From Tillus elongatus (lineage: Eukaryota; Arthropoda; Insecta; Coleoptera; Cleridae): a stretch of DNA of 64,000 nt. Below the pieces are notes generated by a model. That model did no database searches. It worked only from the letters and a program-made list of their open reading frames with translations, and had not been told where the DNA came from. Shown piece by piece: positions 46,990 to 59,879 of the stretch. Position 1 is the first letter of the stretch, and every line of letters starts with the position of its first letter. The stretch spans positions 53,217,820 through 53,281,819 of the forward strand of contig OZ023270.1 in NCBI GenBank assembly GCA_964006375.1, written 5' to 3'. The position numbers and the translations under genes were made by a program.

Positions 46990-48900
46990 TTCTGACCTAC
47001 GTTCAGAATCCTCGGAGCTTAAAAAATAAACTCTATCATCTTCACAATGCTGCAGCTTCTTGCAAATACAACGTCCTCGCTTGCACCGAGACCTGGCTTA
47101 GCGCAAGTATCGCCAATTCAGAAATTATGCCGACCAACTATATAATTTGCAGATCTGATAGAAAGTTTGAACAAACGGGCCTGCGAGGAGGCCATTAGCT
47201 CGCAATTTAGTGCACGCCACTTTAACATTCTGATTTACACTACTCATCACTATTATATCATCAATATCTCTTTATTCATTGTTTTAACTTAGCTAGTGCC
47301 CAATACCTCTCATCATATTTTTGGAACTTTTTTCGATTCTTTGTGTGCTTGTAGGTTTCTGTATTCCTCACCGATATTGCTACTTGGTGATTTCAACATT
47401 CCCGAATATCTGGCTTATCTGGACGACAATCAGATTTCAAATAGGGTCCGTGCAACTATGTCCTTTGAAGGCTTTTTCAAGACAGGTGAATCACACTACA
47501 CATTTAAATGTTAGACTTCTAGATCTAGTTCTGCCGAACCTCACAGGTACGGCCAAGGGGACTTCAGACATTCTGTTAGACGAGGATGTTCATCATCCGG
47601 CGTTCGAGATAACTTTTAGTATTCAGCAGGCTTTCGAGAACCTGGCAAATATTAGCCCGACCTCGTTTGCATATTGTTTGCGTAGAGCTGACCTCAAGGA
47701 GCTGTACCATAATTTGACAACTGTGGACTGGAGTTTCCTGAAACGATTTGGGGATGCTGATGTGTGCTGTGACCAGTTCTATGCGTTAATCTACTCTATA
47801 TTCAACATCTATATTTCTAAGACGCATGCGCATCGCAGGCACAGTCTGTGGTTTGATTCAGAACGAATACACAATATTAGACCCCTTGGATACTGCGGAG
47901 GCATTTGCAGAGTTTTTTCAGTAATCTTACTCAACTGATGCTAACTATAATAATGTAACAACTCATTTTCCTTCATACACTCCTCCCTTCGACATAATTA
48001 GGTATCACAGCAGCAGGTGTATAGGGCTCTGTGTAAGATCAAGCCAAGACATATTTCAGATCCGAACCAGATCCCTGTGTTTCTGGTTCAAGCCTGTGCA
48101 CGTTTGTTTGTTGAGCCTCTTACAGTGATCTTCAATATCTCCTTGAAATCCTCAAAGGTTCCAAGAGTCTGGAAGAAGGCGAAGTCGGTCCCGATCCCTA
48201 AAAAAGGCGACAAAACTAAGGTGGAAAATCATAGATAGTTCTTGTGGACAAATTCCCCGAAGGTGTTTGAGATCATTTTGAATGACATCAGACTCGTTAG
48301 GGGTCGATCTACCGTCACCAACCTGGTATGCATTACAAATTATATCTCTTCGGCTTTGGATATGAGAGTATAAAGAGACGTAATCTACTTAGACTTTTCT
48401 AAGGCCTTGGACCGATTAAACCATAAACTTCTGCTCCAAAAGCTGTGCCACATGGGTCTCTCAAAATCTGCTGCAATTCCTTCATACATATTTGTCAGGT
48501 AGAAGGTATTTTGTGTCATACCATGGTGGTACTTCGACTGAGGTGGTGGCGAGTTCCTCAGGGGTCCGTTTTTGGACCTCTGCTGTTCAAATTGTTCGTG
48601 AACAATATATCTGCAGCGGGCACGCCCCATGCGCATCTGTTAGAACGATTATGCATTGAATCCCTACAGATCAGACGAACAGTCTCCATTTTAGCATTCT
48701 TATGGAACCTGCTTAATGATAAGATCTACTGTGTGCAAATACTGCACACTCTATCTTTTCTAGTGTCAAGGCTTACCTGCAGATCTCATAACTTCTTCTA
48801 TATCTCGCCAATGGTAAGAATGTGTGCCACCTACAATAGGGTGCATCGCATTATAGATATTCTGAATTGCAGCAAAGTAAAACTAAGAACCACTGCTTCT
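46990..48900 (+). pseudogene. LINE ORF2: APE endonuclease and RT, frameshifted
   Basis: The endonuclease part has PRSLKNKLYHLH, then ACTETWLSASI (catalytic Glu region) and LLLGDFNIPEY (Asp/Asn motif). The linker 47540-47870 includes LDLVLPN and FLKRFGDADVC. RT from 48017 reads ISDPNQIPVFLVQACA, KVPRVWKKAKSVPIPKKGDK. Further on, in other frames, YLDFSKALDRLNH (~48390) and PQGSVFGPLLFKLFVN (~48550) are recognisable, but the YADD box is lost. At least five frameshifts. Confidence 0.75.
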
Positions 48901-49199
48901 CTGATGTAATGTAACTCTATGCTTGTATGGACAGTTCTGAATTTCCTCGCTTATCGAGAAATGTTGTTTTCTTATGACGGTATACATTATTTGTGTATGT
49001 CTTTTTGTGCACTAGCTTACTCTTTAGTTGGGATACCCTGTTCAGTAATGTATACTTAAATGAATAAAATATCGTTAATGATATTCATTGTTCTTAGAAA
49101 AGCGCACTTAAAGTTAAATAGAATAAACAAAGATGGGTATATTAAAGATTTAATTGTTGACATTGGTGTTTCTAATGAATAGAATGTCACATGAGTAAC

Positions 49200-49764
49200 A
49201 CATGAATTTGAGAGAAAAAGTCAGATCCTTTAAATTAAATTGTATATTATACAAATCAGCTAATTACATTACACTTGCATCCAAAGGTTGTAACCTATGG
49301 TTACAATGGGATGGTAATGTGGTAATACCGTTCGCTCGCGCTTTATCTATAGTAACTAGGGACATGTGGCTCTCATGGTCGTTCATTATCAATCATTGAT
49401 GTTTTGTCTAGCTTGTAAACTCTTGAACCACCAAAAAAGTTTTTAAGTCGGGAAGAAACCGTCTCCAATTTCGTAAAGAATGTTGCTACATTATGCTGAT
49501 TAAATGACGTCATCCTTGATAAGATACATCACACGGGAAAACGAATAATAATATTGGTATGACGTTTCTTAAAACCCCTAAACCATCACAAACCAGCCAT
49601 ATTATTTTTTGCCCAGTTCTTGGGAATTTGTATTTTATTTCGTATTTTCTACATTCTGTCGATCCATAATCCGTTCTTGACATGCTGAGAATATATTTTA
49701 CCAATTCTTTTTCTTGGTCTTTATCAAAAACTTGTCTCGAATTGTATTTAGGTGTAAACCTCAT
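49200..49764 (-). pseudogene. pogo-like transposase relic (CENP-B-type HTH)
   Basis: The minus-strand frame from 49764 has YNSRQVFDKDQEKELVKYIL, then SRTDYGSTECRK; the HTH second half is in the next frame as NWAKNNMAG and FRGFKKRH. Further along (~49450-49380) NFFGGSRVYKLDKTS matches the start of the DDE_1 core, where the usual Asp-Glu-Thr is changed to Asp-Lys-Thr. This is the Tc1/mariner-pogo (Tigger/Jerky) transposase type. Homology stops near the insertion of HINE-like copy F at 49799. Confidence 0.65.
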
Positions 49765-49915
49765 TGGTTTAAGGGGATTCTGTTTTTAGTGAATTTTCTT
49801 AAAAAAAATTCACTAATGAGGAGATCTCGACTTTGGAATTTTGAAAAATTTCTTCAAATGAGCGCTATTTACGACCCCTGGAACCCAAATCCGAGGTCGG
49901 TTTCAGACATTATAT

Positions 49916-50016
<101 letters not shown>

Positions 50017-50768
50017 TATATATTTATGTGTCACACCTATAACTAAAAAAATAATTAACCGATTTTGATAAAATTAGGTGAGTACCTTCCTTTCGCGAGT
50101 GGCTTGTATAAGTTCGTTAGCCAGGAAAATCCGCCGAGGTTTTCGCGGAAAATTTTGTGTTTTCTTTCGAAAAAAAATTATATCTCGGGAATTAACAAAG
50201 TAAGGGCAACCAAATTTGGTACCAAATTTGGTACGTGGGTTTATACCATTATAGGTAAGTTACCTACCAAAATTTAGCTCTGTAGGTTAAAGGACAAAAA
50301 GTTACAGGCCTTTAAAGAAAAATAAATTTGGGTTTTCCTCAAAACGTCAAAGTCGCGATTTTAAACGTCAAAATTGGTAATATTTAGGCAATGAACCTGA
50401 AAATATTATGAGCTATGGAAGGAAAATGTCTCAAGAAGAATGTTTTACAAAGCCTGAAATCTTAGTTTCAATCGTCATTGTCCTTCATTTTACTAAAATA
50501 TTCCCAGAAAATTCATTTCAAATAGACCCTTTCTCTGATCTTTGGCTATAGAGTTTATCGGTTAATGGTATATCATTTTTGTCGAATTTTCGTAAAAAAT
50601 CTTAAGCCCAATATATCCCTTATTATGCAAGATACGGAAAAAAATTGTATACATTAATTGTGTGTCTTCAGCTACATCTTAAAAAAATATTTCTACAATT
50701 ACAGGCTGGCCCGTAATTTTCTTTTTTAGGGAATTTTCTTTAAAATATTCACTAATGGGGAGATCCGT

Positions 50769-50771
<3 letters not shown>

Positions 50772-50850
<79 letters not shown>
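50772..50850. repeat. (TA)n microsatellite
   Basis: A 79-bp tract after the second, internal head of copy F. Confidence 0.97.
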
Positions 50851-50852
<2 letters not shown>

Positions 50853-51579
50853 TACCGATAACTCAAAAAATAATAGACTGAGCTTGATCAAATTTGGTGA
50901 GTACCTTCCTTTTGCAAGTGGCTTGGATATGTTCGTTAGCCAGGAAAATCGGACAAGGTTTTCCCGGAAAATTTTGTATTTTCTTTCTAAAAAAATTCAT
51001 ATCTCCGAAATAACGAAGTGAGGGCAACCAAATTTGGTACGCGTATTTGTATTACACAGAGTGAACCATGTACCAAAATTTAGGTCTCTAAGTTTAAGGA
51101 CAAAAAAGTTACGGGCAGCTGAAGAAATAACTCAATGTGCTATTAACCTAAGGTTCATTGGCTCATTGGCTAGGAGACCAGTTTTGTCGGAAACATTTAA
51201 AGTTTATTTTCGGAAAATTTTTGTACATTTTCAAATAATTATTTTGATAAAATATGGTACATTGTTCCTACTATATAGGCTATACCGGTAACCAAATTGA
51301 TGCCTGCTTGCATTAGAGCTATATATTTGTAATTAAAAACATTTGTTTGAAAATTCACTTCCATAACGCACTTGCTGCGTCCAGAGTTTTTATTTTCTAG
51401 CATAGCGGAAAAGTGTGACAAAAGGAATCCTATCCGCTCAGAAAGTTTTGTGAAAGTTAAGCTACTATTCTACAGGTTTATATCAGTTTGTTGCATCATT
51501 TTATACAGCAGAGTAGTATATGTAAGAAAATATGTAAGGCAAGTTGAAACATGTAAGGCAGACCGAAACATGCTGCTTC

Positions 51580-51605
51580 ACAGTGAAACAGTTATGTTTC
51601 ACTGT
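51580..51605. repeat. perfect 10-bp stem-loop
   Basis: ACAGTGAAAC, 6-base loop, GTTTCACTGT. Follows two aaacatg(t)aaggca-like repeats. No downstream T-run or gene to suggest a function. Confidence 0.6.
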
Positions 51606-51704
51606 AGCTCAACATATCCTCAAACAAACAAAAAATCGCTGCAACTATACATGAAATAATAAAATACATTACAAAAAAGTACTTACATTGCACAATATCT
51701 AGGC

Positions 51705-53190
51705 GATTTGGAAGCTGTCACGGGTTTTCCCTCTCTTCAAGTCGGGGGATAGTGGTGATCCATCAAACTATCAACCAATAGCAATACTATGTGTCTTCTG
51801 TAAGATTTTCGAGGCCTGCCTTTTTCGGCGAATACTGTTTCACATCAAAAACAGACTCTTTATTTCTCAGCATGGTTTCATTCCAGGGAGATCGACTGTA
51901 ACGAATTTAGTTGCCGTTACACAGTTCATTGCGTCCGCTCTTGACAGCTCTTCACAGGTTGGTGTTGTGTATACTGATCTATCTAAGGCATTCGATTGTC
52001 TAAATCACTCTGTTCTAATTGACAGGATGAGGGCTATCGGATTCTCCGAGAGCTTGCTTGGCTTATTCAGATCTTACCTGGATGGAAGGAGGCAATTTGT
52101 TGAGGTTGGGGGCTTCAAATCTTACAACTATCACGTAACTTCGGGAGTACCGCAGGATTCCATACTCGGTCCATTACTGTTTAATATAATTATTGACCCA
52201 GTTAAACATGTTTTACATGTTCCTTTTTTAATGTATGCAGATGATATTAAGATTTTCGCAAATATTTATAGTGTTGATGACTGTTTGCAGCTCCAGAACT
52301 GTCTTCAGATCCTTGATGAATGGTGTTGTCGGAGTGGTCTTTCTATGAATGTTTCCAAGTGTTGTGTGAGGTCCTATACTCGAAATAAGCACGCAGTTAC
52401 TTTCGGGTACAATATAAGAGGGCTTCTACTTGATCGCCCCGGGACAGTTAAGGACCTTGGAATTGTTTTTGATGGTACTCTATCTTTTAAACCACACTAT
52501 AAGCAGACTGCGTCAGTTCTGCTTACAAAACTCTTGGGTTTCTGATAAGAAACAGCAAAAATTTCTCACAGACTGACACCCTCCTCCTGCTCTTTAGTTG
52601 TTTAGTTAGGTCCTGACTTGAATATGGCTTAGTTGTGTGGGCTCCTACTTATGAGATACATGTGGCGAGTCTAGAATCAGTGCAAAGGAAATTTCTAAAA
52701 TTTCTTAGCTTTCGTGAGGATGGTCGATATCCGTCTATTGGTTTTCCTCAGGAAAGTTTAATTCTTCGCTTAATCTGCAGAGTCTGTCGATGCGCAGGCA
52801 GTGCATTTTCATTATATTTTTATACAAACTGGTTAATTCTGTGTTGGAGTGCCCTAGTCTGCTTCAGCTACTTAATTTCAATGTGCCTCGTATTGCAGCA
52901 CGTTTTCCAGGCACATTCTATCTCCCGACTGCTCATACGCGATTGCTGCGATCGTCTCCAATCTACCAGATGTGCAATGATTACTCTGTACTGCAAGACC
53001 GCCTAGATATCTTCTCATGTAAAATATCAGAGATAAAAATGTTTTTCAAAGCGATCTAATTTGTGACTCTCTTTTGTATAGTTTGTTTGATTATTGTTTG
53101 TTATTATGTTTTGTGTATTGGCCCATCCTTAATTTGGCTTTTGAGCTGTTCGATGGTGTATGAATAAATAAATAAATAAATAAATAAATA
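51705..53190 (+). mobile_element. LINE family B, 5'-truncated
   Basis: Starts within RT at the SLFKSGDSGDPSNYQPIAIL motif (~51735) and runs to the tail (AATA)n at 53161-53190. Related to 10190-12345 and 46240-49075. Degraded, mainly by frameshift after 52545. Confidence 0.85.
51735..53059 (+). pseudogene. LINE family B reverse transcriptase
   Basis: In order: SNYQPIAIL; HGFIPGRSTVTNLVA; then an open frame from 51967 with YTDLSKAFDCLNHSVLI (first Asp), GVPQDSILGPLLFN (usual Gly-Ser is Asp-Ser), FLMYADDIKIF (YADD intact) and LGIVFDGTLSFKPH. A shift near 52540 moves the thumb region (LESVQRKFLKFLSFRED) into another frame, and a stop interrupts it at 52618. The C-terminus ends near 53059. Endonuclease and ORF1 are missing. 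Confidence 0.85.
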
Positions 53191-54011
53191 ATAATTTTCA
53201 TTAAAAAATATTCACATCTAAACTTAAAATCTCCCTTAAAATTTCACATAGAAAGTAATTTCAATCTGTTTTTGCGAACGCACGTGTAGCCCTGACTAAA
53301 CTGCCGCTGGTACGATGGTGTATTTTGGTTTAAAAAGTGTGAATGTTTGTTAACTTTCTCACAAGATGGCGGTAGGTGTATTCACTCGTTTTTTTTAACC
53401 AGAATGTCTCACTGTGGAACACTCTCCTACTCAGTATTAAATAAAACTAGAGTAGGAATAAGCTATTTCTGTTTTAAGAATTACATACTGGAAATTAGTT
53501 TTCTTTGATTAAGTAACTGGGTAGATATAAATATTTAAAATGTACCTACGAAAAAGCTAAAATTGAATCCTAATTAATGTACTCTTTGTTTTTGTCTTGT
53601 TTTAAATGTTTACTTAAAAACCTAATTATGTAACCTTGTTTGTTAAGTTGTAGATTTTTTATTGTTAAGCTGAGCTTGAGTTGTGAAAAACTCAGATTTG
53701 TTATATCTACAGATAGTACAGGTAATTCACCTAGCACTAACCTATATTGCTCAGTCTGTACAGTTTAAAAAAGTATTAAGTACATCATTAATAATACTTT
53801 ACAAATCGGAATATGTGCCTTATCAGTGTCTTATATTATAATGTATTTTGTTTTCCTATTAATAAGGGATAGTTAATTACAAATTTTCGGTTTCTATGTA
53901 TATAGGACTTATGTTATAATATTTTGCATGAAATAAGTTTGTTTGAATAAATGATATATTTATCATATCTTTAATCAAAAAACGCTGGCTACTATGGCTT
54001 GTGTTATGTAG
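53191..54011. other. unassigned interval
   Basis: No gene seen. A ~30-bp sequence at 53404-53432 (ctcactgtggaacactctcc) is inverted relative to 38365-38390 (ggggagagtgttccacagtc), part of a dispersed repeat. Confidence 0.45.
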
Positions 54012-54267
54012 GCTAGTTGAGTGTTTCAGGTTCACAAGGCGTGGTCGGTTGGTAATTATACCTAACATTTTGCCTGGATTTGCGGTAGATTTCCTTAAAG
54101 TTAATCTACCAAAACCAGTCAGACAATGTGGATGTGATGCAGAGACCACTTCAAATGCTAACTCACCATCTTTAGAATATAGAACAGCTGTAGGGGAAAT
54201 GACAGGAAATATCAACATCCCATGGTCTATAAACATGAAAAACTTGACCAGTCTAGTATTATATTAA
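54012..54267 (+). CDS. candidate terminal exon, unidentified
   Basis: After a possible acceptor (gtgttatgtag) a frame of 85 codons runs to a stop at 54265-54267, and AATAAA follows at 54423. The peptide includes RRGRLVIIPNILPGFAV, PKPVRQCGCDAETTS and NINIPWSIN. The third-position base use is plausible for coding. The opposite strand is also open over much of this stretch, so the strand is not certain. No family is recognised. Confidence 0.25.
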
Positions 54268-54456
54268 GTTTTTTATTTGAGATTTTCAATGTGAAAATAT
54301 TATTTTATTCTCTATGAAATGAGGTGCTAATCTTAAATGTTTTTTATCTTAAAAGTAATTTAAGTATTTTTTAGAGTAAATTTAATTGTTATACTATGTA
54401 AGTGAGAAAGGTGCTTTATAAAAATAAATTTTGTTATATTTGTAGACTTTGTAACG

Positions 54457-54458
<2 letters not shown>

Positions 54459-54529
<71 letters not shown>
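54459..54529. repeat. (TA)n microsatellite
   Basis: A 71-bp tract without HINE-like flanks. Confidence 0.97.
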
Positions 54530-54531
<2 letters not shown>

Positions 54532-55390
54532 GTTAACTGTAATATAGAGATTGGAATACATATATATTATTGTATATCAATGCCCAATAAAATTAAGCAA
54601 ACTTTTTATGGCATATGTATAGCGTGTTCACTTTTTAAAGAGGTGGAAGTTGATCTAAATTTTAAATTTGAATAGAAAGTTTGTTGTCTTAAACATTTAC
54701 AAAACGGACTTTTTTACAAAGGACCATAAAAGAATTATCAAAAGTTTCAGTGTTATGTGATTTTTAACATTAACAGTTCTTCGAAATAAATTTTTAAAGG
54801 TTTTGTCAGTTTACTAGCTGAAAAAGCGTACTGGCTGTAACAGGCATGTTTTCATGACATGAACTCTCAGTTTGGTAGTAGTATCAATGCAAATACTTTC
54901 ACTTTTTCTTTTATTAATGCAATAATATAGTGGATTGGTTATAAGAAGGTATACAGTTTTTAGTAACAAACTATTTAAGGCATTTTATCTGACCAGTCTA
55001 ATTTGCTGGTATTCCACACCTGTTTATGATTGACATATTTTCAATTGTACAGTAATATTACTGCGTAGAAGTTTGTTGTGTACGTGCTTCCATGACTCCC
55101 ATTATTTAAAGTTGTCTGAGATAAAAGTGCCTAATTTATGAGTTCTTTAGATCATCTCATTAATCTTATGCATCAAGATAGAAAATGTTTTGATGAATCA
55201 CAGCAATGTGATATTAACAGTTACAGTGGACAAACACTACTGAATAGTTTTATAATTTGTTATACTTTATAATGTTAAATGGCTTCTGGGCTTTTTTGCC
55301 ATGGTCGAACTTTCTTACTGGGTTGCTAGCTGTTTTGTCAACCACAGCGGCTGGCTTCTTCAGTAGCTGGATTAAAACTAAGCAGGCATC
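54530..55390. other. unassigned interval
   Basis: AT-rich DNA with no recognised gene or repeat between a TA tract and the 3' end of the antisense LINE. Confidence 0.5.
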
Positions 55391-57640
55391 TTTTTTTTTT
55401 TAATTTCAACAACACACCACGAGGGCTTACAGCCTAAATATTATCATACCGTGGGTGTTGACAAGGAGGAAAGAGGCAGCTTGTTATTTCTGGACTTGGA
55501 AGGTTTGGAGGTTCAGAGGAGAAGGAGAAACATGTGCCGACAAGGAATTCCACAACTTGGAAGTCCTCGGGACAAAAGAGCGGGCATAACAAGATGTTCT
55601 AAGTCTGGTGACCTGGACAGTAAAAGGGTGCATTCGCTCTGTTCCCCTGGTAGATCTGTTGGGGGCAGCAGGTGGGGGAACTATGGAGGAAAGCTCCTCT
55701 GAGCAGTGCCCGTGCAGATATCTATAAAAGAGAGAGAGGTCACCAACGGCAGGTCGGTGGGCAAGAGATGGCAGCTTTTGGGTGAGGGTAGGGTCACCGA
55801 TGAGACGTATAGCTCTCTTTTGAATAGAGTCGAGGATAGCGAGTGTAGAAACGGCAGCGGCACCCCAGATGTGGGAGCAGTATTCGAGATTTTGACTTAT
55901 GTGTGAACTGTATAAGGTATAGAGATTAGCTGGTGAAAAGTATTTGCGAGCTCGGAAGAGGAAACCTAATTTCTTAGCAGCCGCTTCTGCAATTGATGTG
56001 ACATGTTGGTGCCATTTAAGATTTCGATCCACAGAAATGCCAACAAGAGAAAAGGACTCATTACTTTGAATAACTTGGTTGTTCATTGTGATGGATCTAG
56101 TGCTGGTGTATCTCTTGTGAGAAAGAAAGCAAGACTTAGTTTTGGTGGGGTTGAATTGTACTTTCTAGTCTTCCTACTTCCCCAGTCTAATATTTTTTGG
56201 AGATCCACAGAGACAGAACCCTCCATGAGTCTGCGATCCTCATCTAATTGGGCTAAAAAGGCAGGCTTAGAATATTGTATATTTGAATGGAGGGTGCTGT
56301 CGTCCGCGGAGCTGTGAACTGGGTTGGATGTGCTAGAGAGGAGGTCATTGATGTGGAGAAGAAACAAAGTAGGGGCTAAAGCTGAACCTTGAGGAACTCC
56401 TGCATTAATTGGATACAGTTTAGAGGAATGGCCATCCACAACAACAGATATGCTCCTGTTGGAGAGGAAATTTGCTGTCCAGGTACAAAGTTTTGGTGGT
56501 AGGCCATAGGCCGGAAGTTTATTAAGCAGCGCTGCGTGCCAGACCTGGTCGAATGCTTTGGATATGTCTAGAGCAACAATCTGGGATTCACCGTGTTGTT
56601 CCATAGACTTGTCCTAAGAATGGGTGACAAAGGAAAGGAGGTCGGCAGTCGATCTGCGCTGACGGAATCCATACTGCCTGTCGTGAATTAGACTGTGTTT
56701 TTCAAGAAATTTTAGTAATTCGGTGTTTATATACTTTTCCATCACTTTAGAGACGACTGAAAGGAGAGAAATAGGCCTGTAGTTGCTAGGAAGCGCTTTG
56801 GATCCTTTCTTGGGGATGGGTTGTACTCGTGCAGTTTTCCAGTTACTAGGGAATATGCCTTTACTATAAGATATCTGAAACAGACTAGTCAGGACAGGAG
56901 CAAGCTCTGGTGCGCATTTTTTGAGAACAATTGCTGGGATCTCGTCAAGGCCAGAGGCTTTCCTGGTATTAAGAGAAGAGAACACCTTTCGTACCTTTTT
57001 AGTTTTGAAAATGATATCCGTCATTTTATGCGCGATATTGGGGACTGTTGGTGGTTGAACATTTGGAGGTGGGTTGAGAGTAGAATTGCCGGCGAACAAC
57101 GAAGCAAAAAGTTCAGCCTTGCCCAGGGCGGTAGAAACAATTTCATCCCCTGAGACAAGAGGTGGGAACGTGCTTTTGCAGAAATTATTCCCAATAGATT
57201 TAGCAAGAGTCCAGAAGGGTTTGCCGCCGTTGGAGCTTAAGAGGACTTTGTTTTTGATGTGGTTATTAAACGAGTTTTTTGCCTCAGAAAGAATGCAGAT
57301 ATAGCGGTTTCTTGCGTCGTTAAATACTTAAAGATTTTCTTGACTGGGATTGTGTAGAAGCGTTTTGTGAGCTTTGACCTTTTCAAGTCTGGCCTTGTTA
57401 AAGGATTTAGAGAACCAGGGCTTTTGAGTGGCTGAAGAGGTTTTCTGTGTATGTGGGATAAATAATTCCATGCCAGCTTGGATAATTTCGGTGACGTTTT
57501 GTGAGATATCAGAGGGGCCAGGATGAGAGAAGCAGAAAGACGCCCATGGAAATGAGAAAAAGTAATCTCGCATTTCGTCCCAGTTTGCGGAGTTGTAGTG
57601 CCAAACAATACGTGAGTGTGATAACTGTGTGACCTCTCTT
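55391..57640 (-). mobile_element. LINE family A, longest copy
   Basis: Antisense copy of the family seen at 2392 and 15994. The poly(A) is the T-run at 55391-55401, followed on the minus strand by the shared 3' UTR (complement of ccacgagggcttacagcc). The element extends upstream through RT and the linker that follows the endonuclease, then similarity ends near 57640, so it is 5'-truncated. GC-richer than its surroundings. Confidence 0.87.
55484..57620 (-). pseudogene. LINE family A ORF2, RT domain, frameshifted
   Basis: Minus-strand blocks: linker with NWDEMRDYFFSFPWASF (~57570) and KPWFSKSFNKARLEKVKAHK; pre-RT FSSLNTRKASGLDEIPAIVL; RT with NYRPISLLSVVSKVMEKYI, RQYGFRQRRSTADLLSF, IVALDISKAFDQVWH (first Asp), NAGVPQGSALAPTLFLLHIN and SSADDSTLH. 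In the last, the aromatic of the F/YADD box is Ser while both Asp remain. A frameshift at ~56090 precedes the C-terminal block, which otherwise matches 2394-3089; another at ~55500 garbles the end. Not functional. Confidence 0.88.
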
Positions 57641-58154
57641 TCTGATAACCCTTCTTATATGGTGGCTGAGGCATGTATCGCAGGCTGTGATGTTGTAGAT
57701 GACGTCACCATTGCTGATGCAATAGTATATATGTTGTAATATTTCTAGGGCCTGTGAAATATTTTCTGTTGCTAATTGCAAGTAGCCATGTTTGATTTAA
57801 CATAAAACCGCCCCCTCGATTGAGATTGTTAGTATGTCTCTGTATTTTAAGCGCCTTGCTCTATTCGACCATGTAGAACAGCTCAGAAGCCATTTAGCAT
57901 TCCAAGCAGCACCGACCATGAAACTTTAAAATCATCAGTTGTAGATTTTTAGAGACATTTTACTCACTCCTTGTTTATATTATAAAACCATTCTGTTCTT
58001 CCACAATTTGAACATATTCAAAAAAAAATACTAGAGAAGGTTTTTGTTAGTGCCCACTCATATTTATTAAATTTATTAAAAAGTATGTTTCAGAGACAGA
58101 CAGTCTAATGTTTTAAATTTTATTAACAAAATTTGATCATATTAATATTCCCTT
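57641..58154. other. unassigned interval
   Basis: No gene. It may hold the ragged 5' junction of the LINE and a short AT-rich spacer before the tandem duplication. Confidence 0.45.
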
Positions 58155-58318
58155 ATTTAATTTTAACTATTTACATTTTTGTATAGTACCTTTTTATTTT
58201 GTGTAGTAGAAAATGTTGAAATGGTCTGACGACCGCAGCCATTTAACACCGACAGCACACACACACTTTTTTGAGCAGCCTAATTTTTGGAGAGCAATAG
58301 TCTTTTCAATACTTTGGT

Positions 58319-58325
<7 letters not shown>

Positions 58326-58384
<59 letters not shown>
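58326..58384. repeat. (TA)n microsatellite
   Basis: A 59-bp tract closing unit 1 of the tandem duplication. Confidence 0.97.
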
Positions 58385-58389
<5 letters not shown>

Positions 58390-58551
58390 AATTTTAACTA
58401 TTTACATTTTTGTATAGTACCTTTTTATTTTGTGTAGTAGAAAATGTTGAAATGGTCTGACGACCGCAGCCATTTAACACCGACAGCACACACACACACT
58501 TTTTTGAGCAGCCTAATTTTTGGAGAGCAATAGTCTTTTCAATACTTTGGT

Positions 58552-58654
<103 letters not shown>

Positions 58655-58949
58655 GTGGCGCAACTAAAACGAAACAGATCCATATTTTCATCTGTTATTT
58701 TTAAAAAATCGTTCACACCTGTCAATTTTTATTTTGAGTGGGGAAACGTTTTGCTGATATTTGCAACTCTGTCAGTTCGTCCGTCTGGCAGGGGTCAGTT
58801 TCACCCCTGAAATTTTAAACAAAAAGGGGTATTGAGTGACAACTCATTTTGAGGTTCAAATTATATTTTTTTAAAGTTTCAGTTTTTTAAAAGAAGTTCA
58901 GTAGTTTTTGAGAAAACACTTTTGAAAGTGTTGTCAGCCAAAGAAACTA

Positions 58950-59600
58950 AACAAGTTTCTTACATTGTTTTTTATTACCTTAACAATGTGATAATGTATT
59001 AAATGTTCAAAATGTTGACCTCCAGTATCCATGCAATAATACATGTTTTGTTCAAAGCCGGTTTCAAAATGTAACGAAGCATTTCGGTTAAATTTGTTGA
59101 CATTTGGCGATGATCTGTTGAAGTAAATCATCTACGCTTTCACACAGTGTAGTGTAAATCTTATTTTTCAGGTGGCCCCACAAATAAAAGTCTAAAGGGT
59201 TTTCTATTGCTCCTCTTCTTCATATGCTGACGAACAGCAACGGTATAGTGTGGGGTTGCTCCGTCTAGCTGAAATATTAATTCATTTTAATTGTAACCGT
59301 TCACAAATTTCTGTTGATGTCGCATCAAGGGCATCTTCCAATAACTAAATATATTTCTCCAGTTAGATTTCCTGGCAGAAGAAAAAAAAACAGCAATGCA
59401 ATCGCCATAAATTCCACCCCACACATTTAATTTTTCAGGATTCTGACTATTTTCACCAACCCAATAGCGATAGTTGTAACGATTACGATTCACAAAAATG
59501 CACACTCATCTGAAAAATACATATTAAAAAGAAAATTTGGATTATTCCTAATTCGTTCACGTCGTCAAATTAATTTTCGTTTAATTTTTGAACAAGACTG
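58950..59600 (-). pseudogene. mariner-like transposase relic
   Basis: Reading minus from 59600: RIRNNPNFLFNMYFSDECAF (first catalytic Asp), YNYRYWVGENSQNPEKLNVW then GIYGDCIAVFF. Next, in another frame, FQLDGATPHYTVAVRQHM (second Asp, ~59270), a PLDFYLWGHLKNKIY-like stretch with the third Asp (~59180) and finally LHFETGFEQNMYYCMDTGGQ near 59060-59020. Several frameshifts. The DNA-binding N-terminus is not found. Same family as 31424-32420. Confidence 0.75.
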
Positions 59601-59879
59601 ATTTTATACGGGTAAAATTTATATATATTTTAAACTCTTTGAATGCTACGGTGGGATACGTTATCAATTGTTGATTATTTCCTAGTACTTAAAGTAAGAT
59701 CCTGACTAATTTGCCAAAAAAATAGCAACTTCCATTATTTTATTTCCCATTATTCGATTTTCAGCTTGAACCACTTGCTTTCGATTAGCCACTGATCCTG
59801 TATCTTGAAATTTGGCCACTAGATTATATTAGATCAACCTAAATGCGAGTGGGCTATTTCAGTCCATTCACTGCAACCT

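Larger units (their letters stand above)
46240..49075 (+). mobile_element. LINE family B (jockey group), long but degraded
   Basis: Contains a gag-like ORF1, endonuclease and RT in order, so it is close to full length. The 3' end has agcttactctttagttgggat and gaataaaatatcgttaatga (AATAAA signal near 49062). The 5' end is uncertain (about 46240). Confidence 0.8.
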
